This document shows, piece by piece, positions 5,374 to 6,315 of a DNA stretch of 6,315 nt. Under the pieces are notes generated by a model. That model was not told where the DNA came from. It searched no databases and saw only the letters and a program-made list of their open reading frames with translations. Within the stretch, counting starts at the first letter, position 1, and each line of letters opens with the position of its first letter. The translations under genes were made by a program, and so were the position numbers. Origin of the DNA: an uncultured Desulfovibrio sp. (GTDB lineage: Bacteria > Desulfobacterota > Desulfovibrionia > Desulfovibrionales > Desulfovibrionaceae); contig USNI01000059.1 of the NCBI GenBank assembly GCA_900555975.1, forward strand, positions 1 through 6,315, given 5' to 3'.

Positions 5374-6254
5374 TGTATTCCTTCTCCCCATTCCACAAGA
5401 ATTGCGCCGTTTGATCCCGGATAGGCAATGCCGTAACGCCCGTCATTGTGCGCTGTTGCAAACAACGTTCCTCTGTGGAGACATTTTCCGCCGGAACCTA
5501 TGGAGCAGGAAAGGGTTTGTCCGGGAGAAACGCTGAGAAACTGCGTGGTCCTGCAGCCGGAACCGCCCGTACAGACCTGCGCATCCTGCCCGGCGGTAAC
5601 CCCTCCTCCGGCGCCTGCGCTCCCGGCGGAAGTCCCGTCGATCATGGTCAGACTTACGGCCGCGGCGCCATGATAGCCGTTGGTCGAGTTGCTTCCGTTG
5701 ATGGTGTTTGTTCCGTTCTGCGTCCCGCTGCTGTTGGTCACCGACCTGCTGTAGCAGTCATGGAATGTATTGCCTTCGCCGTCATCGCTGACAACCACAC
5801 GGATGGAATAAACCGATGATGTCGCACCATTTGCGACCACGCTTCCAAAGGTCGTGGTTCCCCCTTCCACGCCGGATAACGTATATGTGCCGCTTGCGCT
5901 GAATCCGTTGCAGTCTCTCTCCAGCATGCCGCCCGCGCCGCCGCCCACGCAGGTGACGCGGAGCTTCGTGACGTTGGCGGGAACCGTGAACGTTCCGCTC
6001 GTGGCGTACAGGGCATGATCGTAGGGAGGCACGCCTCTTGCGCCTATGGCGTACTGCGTGCCTCCGGATGTCTTCACCCTCCCGACCGTGGCCCGGTCGT
6101 CGGAGATGTCCACAAGGCAGGCGTACCCCTGCACGCCGTCCACCTTCACGGGAAGATTCGGTTCTCCGCTCTCGCCCGCGGTGGAGTAGATGAGCGCCGT
6201 CTGCGCCGCCCCCGACGAATCTTTCATCTGGATCTTCTTTGCCAGCGTCGCCAT
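5370..6254 (-). CDS. Phage tail fibre protein with glycine-rich receptor-binding-type C-terminal domain, 294 aa
   Basis: The N-terminal part (residues 1-80) is a small adaptor-like region with the GGTQYAIGARGVPPYDHA segment. A typical glycine-rich fibre domain follows: a strand TSGTFTVPANVTKLRVTCVGGGAGG (86-110, beginning with the TFTVPxxVTKxxVTxVGGG pattern), then loops, GSAGAGGGV (201-209), the SVSPGQTLSCSIGSGGK turn (241-257) and a closing SNGAILVEWG strand (281-290). This order (tFtVPa.vt..rv...GGGgG ... vsPGqt...iGsGG ... GsnGaiiveW) is common to phage tail-tip and fibre proteins and marks the host-contacting end. There are eight cysteines (46, 102, 115, 167, 228, 234, 250, 258), many for such a protein. 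Residues 171-195 are almost all Asn, Gly, Thr and Ser. The ATG at 6254 overlaps the preceding stop as TGATG; a GTG at 6266 is in frame but lies inside the upstream gene. Confidence 0.75.
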   Translation of the reverse strand: MATLAKKIQMKDSSGAAQTALIYSTAGESGEPNLPVKVDGVQGYACLVDISDDRATVGRVKTSGGTQYAIGARGVPPYDHALYATSGTFTVPANVTKLRVTCVGGGAGGMLERDCNGFSASGTYTLSGVEGGTTTFGSVVANGATSSVYSIRVVVSDDGEGNTFHDCYSRSVTNSSGTQNGTNTINGSNSTNGYHGAAAVSLTMIDGTSAGSAGAGGGVTAGQDAQVCTGGSGCRTTQFLSVSPGQTLSCSIGSGGKCLHRGTLFATAHNDGRYGIAYPGSNGAILVEWGEGIQ

Positions 6255-6315
6255 CAGCCCACCCACAGTTCCGCGCCGCTCGAAAACACGAGGTGACTGA
6301 TCCCCGTGATGTTCA
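6254..6315 (-). CDS. C-terminal end of an upstream phage structural gene (partial)
   Basis: The last 19 residues, ending FSSGAELWVG, are visible before a TGA at 6256-6254 that overlaps the ATG of the tail fibre. The gene continues beyond the window. Its position directly upstream of a fibre, with a coupled start, suggests a tail protein, but the fragment is too short to name. Confidence 0.6.
   Translation of the reverse strand, partial: NITGISHLVFSSGAELWVG

Noticed and set aside
1..6315. CRISPR array, tRNA or rRNA gene, insertion sequence
   Set aside because: No regularly spaced short repeats with spacers, no tRNA cloverleaf, no rRNA-like stretch and no transposase were found. The only repeats are those coding for protein domains.

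Overview
This window looks like two unrelated pieces of DNA joined near position 1940. The left piece (1 to about 1940, minus strand) is one long reading frame that leaves the window at its 3' end. It encodes an M56-family (BlaR1/MecR1-type) membrane metallopeptidase with a long outer C-terminal region made of about four copies of a DGTYW-type domain. Proteins like this are typical of high-GC gut Firmicutes such as the Oscillospiraceae. The N-terminal membrane segments expected of the family are missing, and the sequence changes character where they should be.

The right piece (about 1942 to 6315) looks like the late end of a tailed-phage or prophage genome. I infer a Desulfovibrionaceae-type host (Desulfovibrio, Bilophila or Mailhella) from general resemblance of the proteins; no search was possible. 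Six minus-strand genes are packed with stop/start overlaps (TGATG, ATGA, ATGA, ATGA, then a 25-nt overlap). In order of transcription they are: the end of an upstream structural protein, a glycine-rich tail fibre, a DUF4376-like tail-associated protein, an asparagine-synthetase-like PP-loop ATPase, a short sodium:solute-symporter-like (LeuT-fold) membrane protein, and a small conserved phage protein of unknown function. A clear intrinsic terminator at 2357-2390 ends this unit. Beyond it lies a convergent plus-strand gene (1959-2165) for a 68-residue cysteine-rich protein I do not recognise.

The most interesting part is the enzyme/transporter pair, an AsnB-type synthetase domain without its glutaminase half followed by a reduced symporter. 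It sits as cargo between tail-fibre genes and the end of the late operon and is translationally coupled to them. Neither protein has an obvious virion role, so the pair is a candidate phage accessory module. The second point of interest is the repeat architecture of the M56 sensor. The join itself needs checking before any biology is built on the two halves being neighbours: an assembly chimera is the simplest explanation, and phage insertion into an M56 gene is the alternative.
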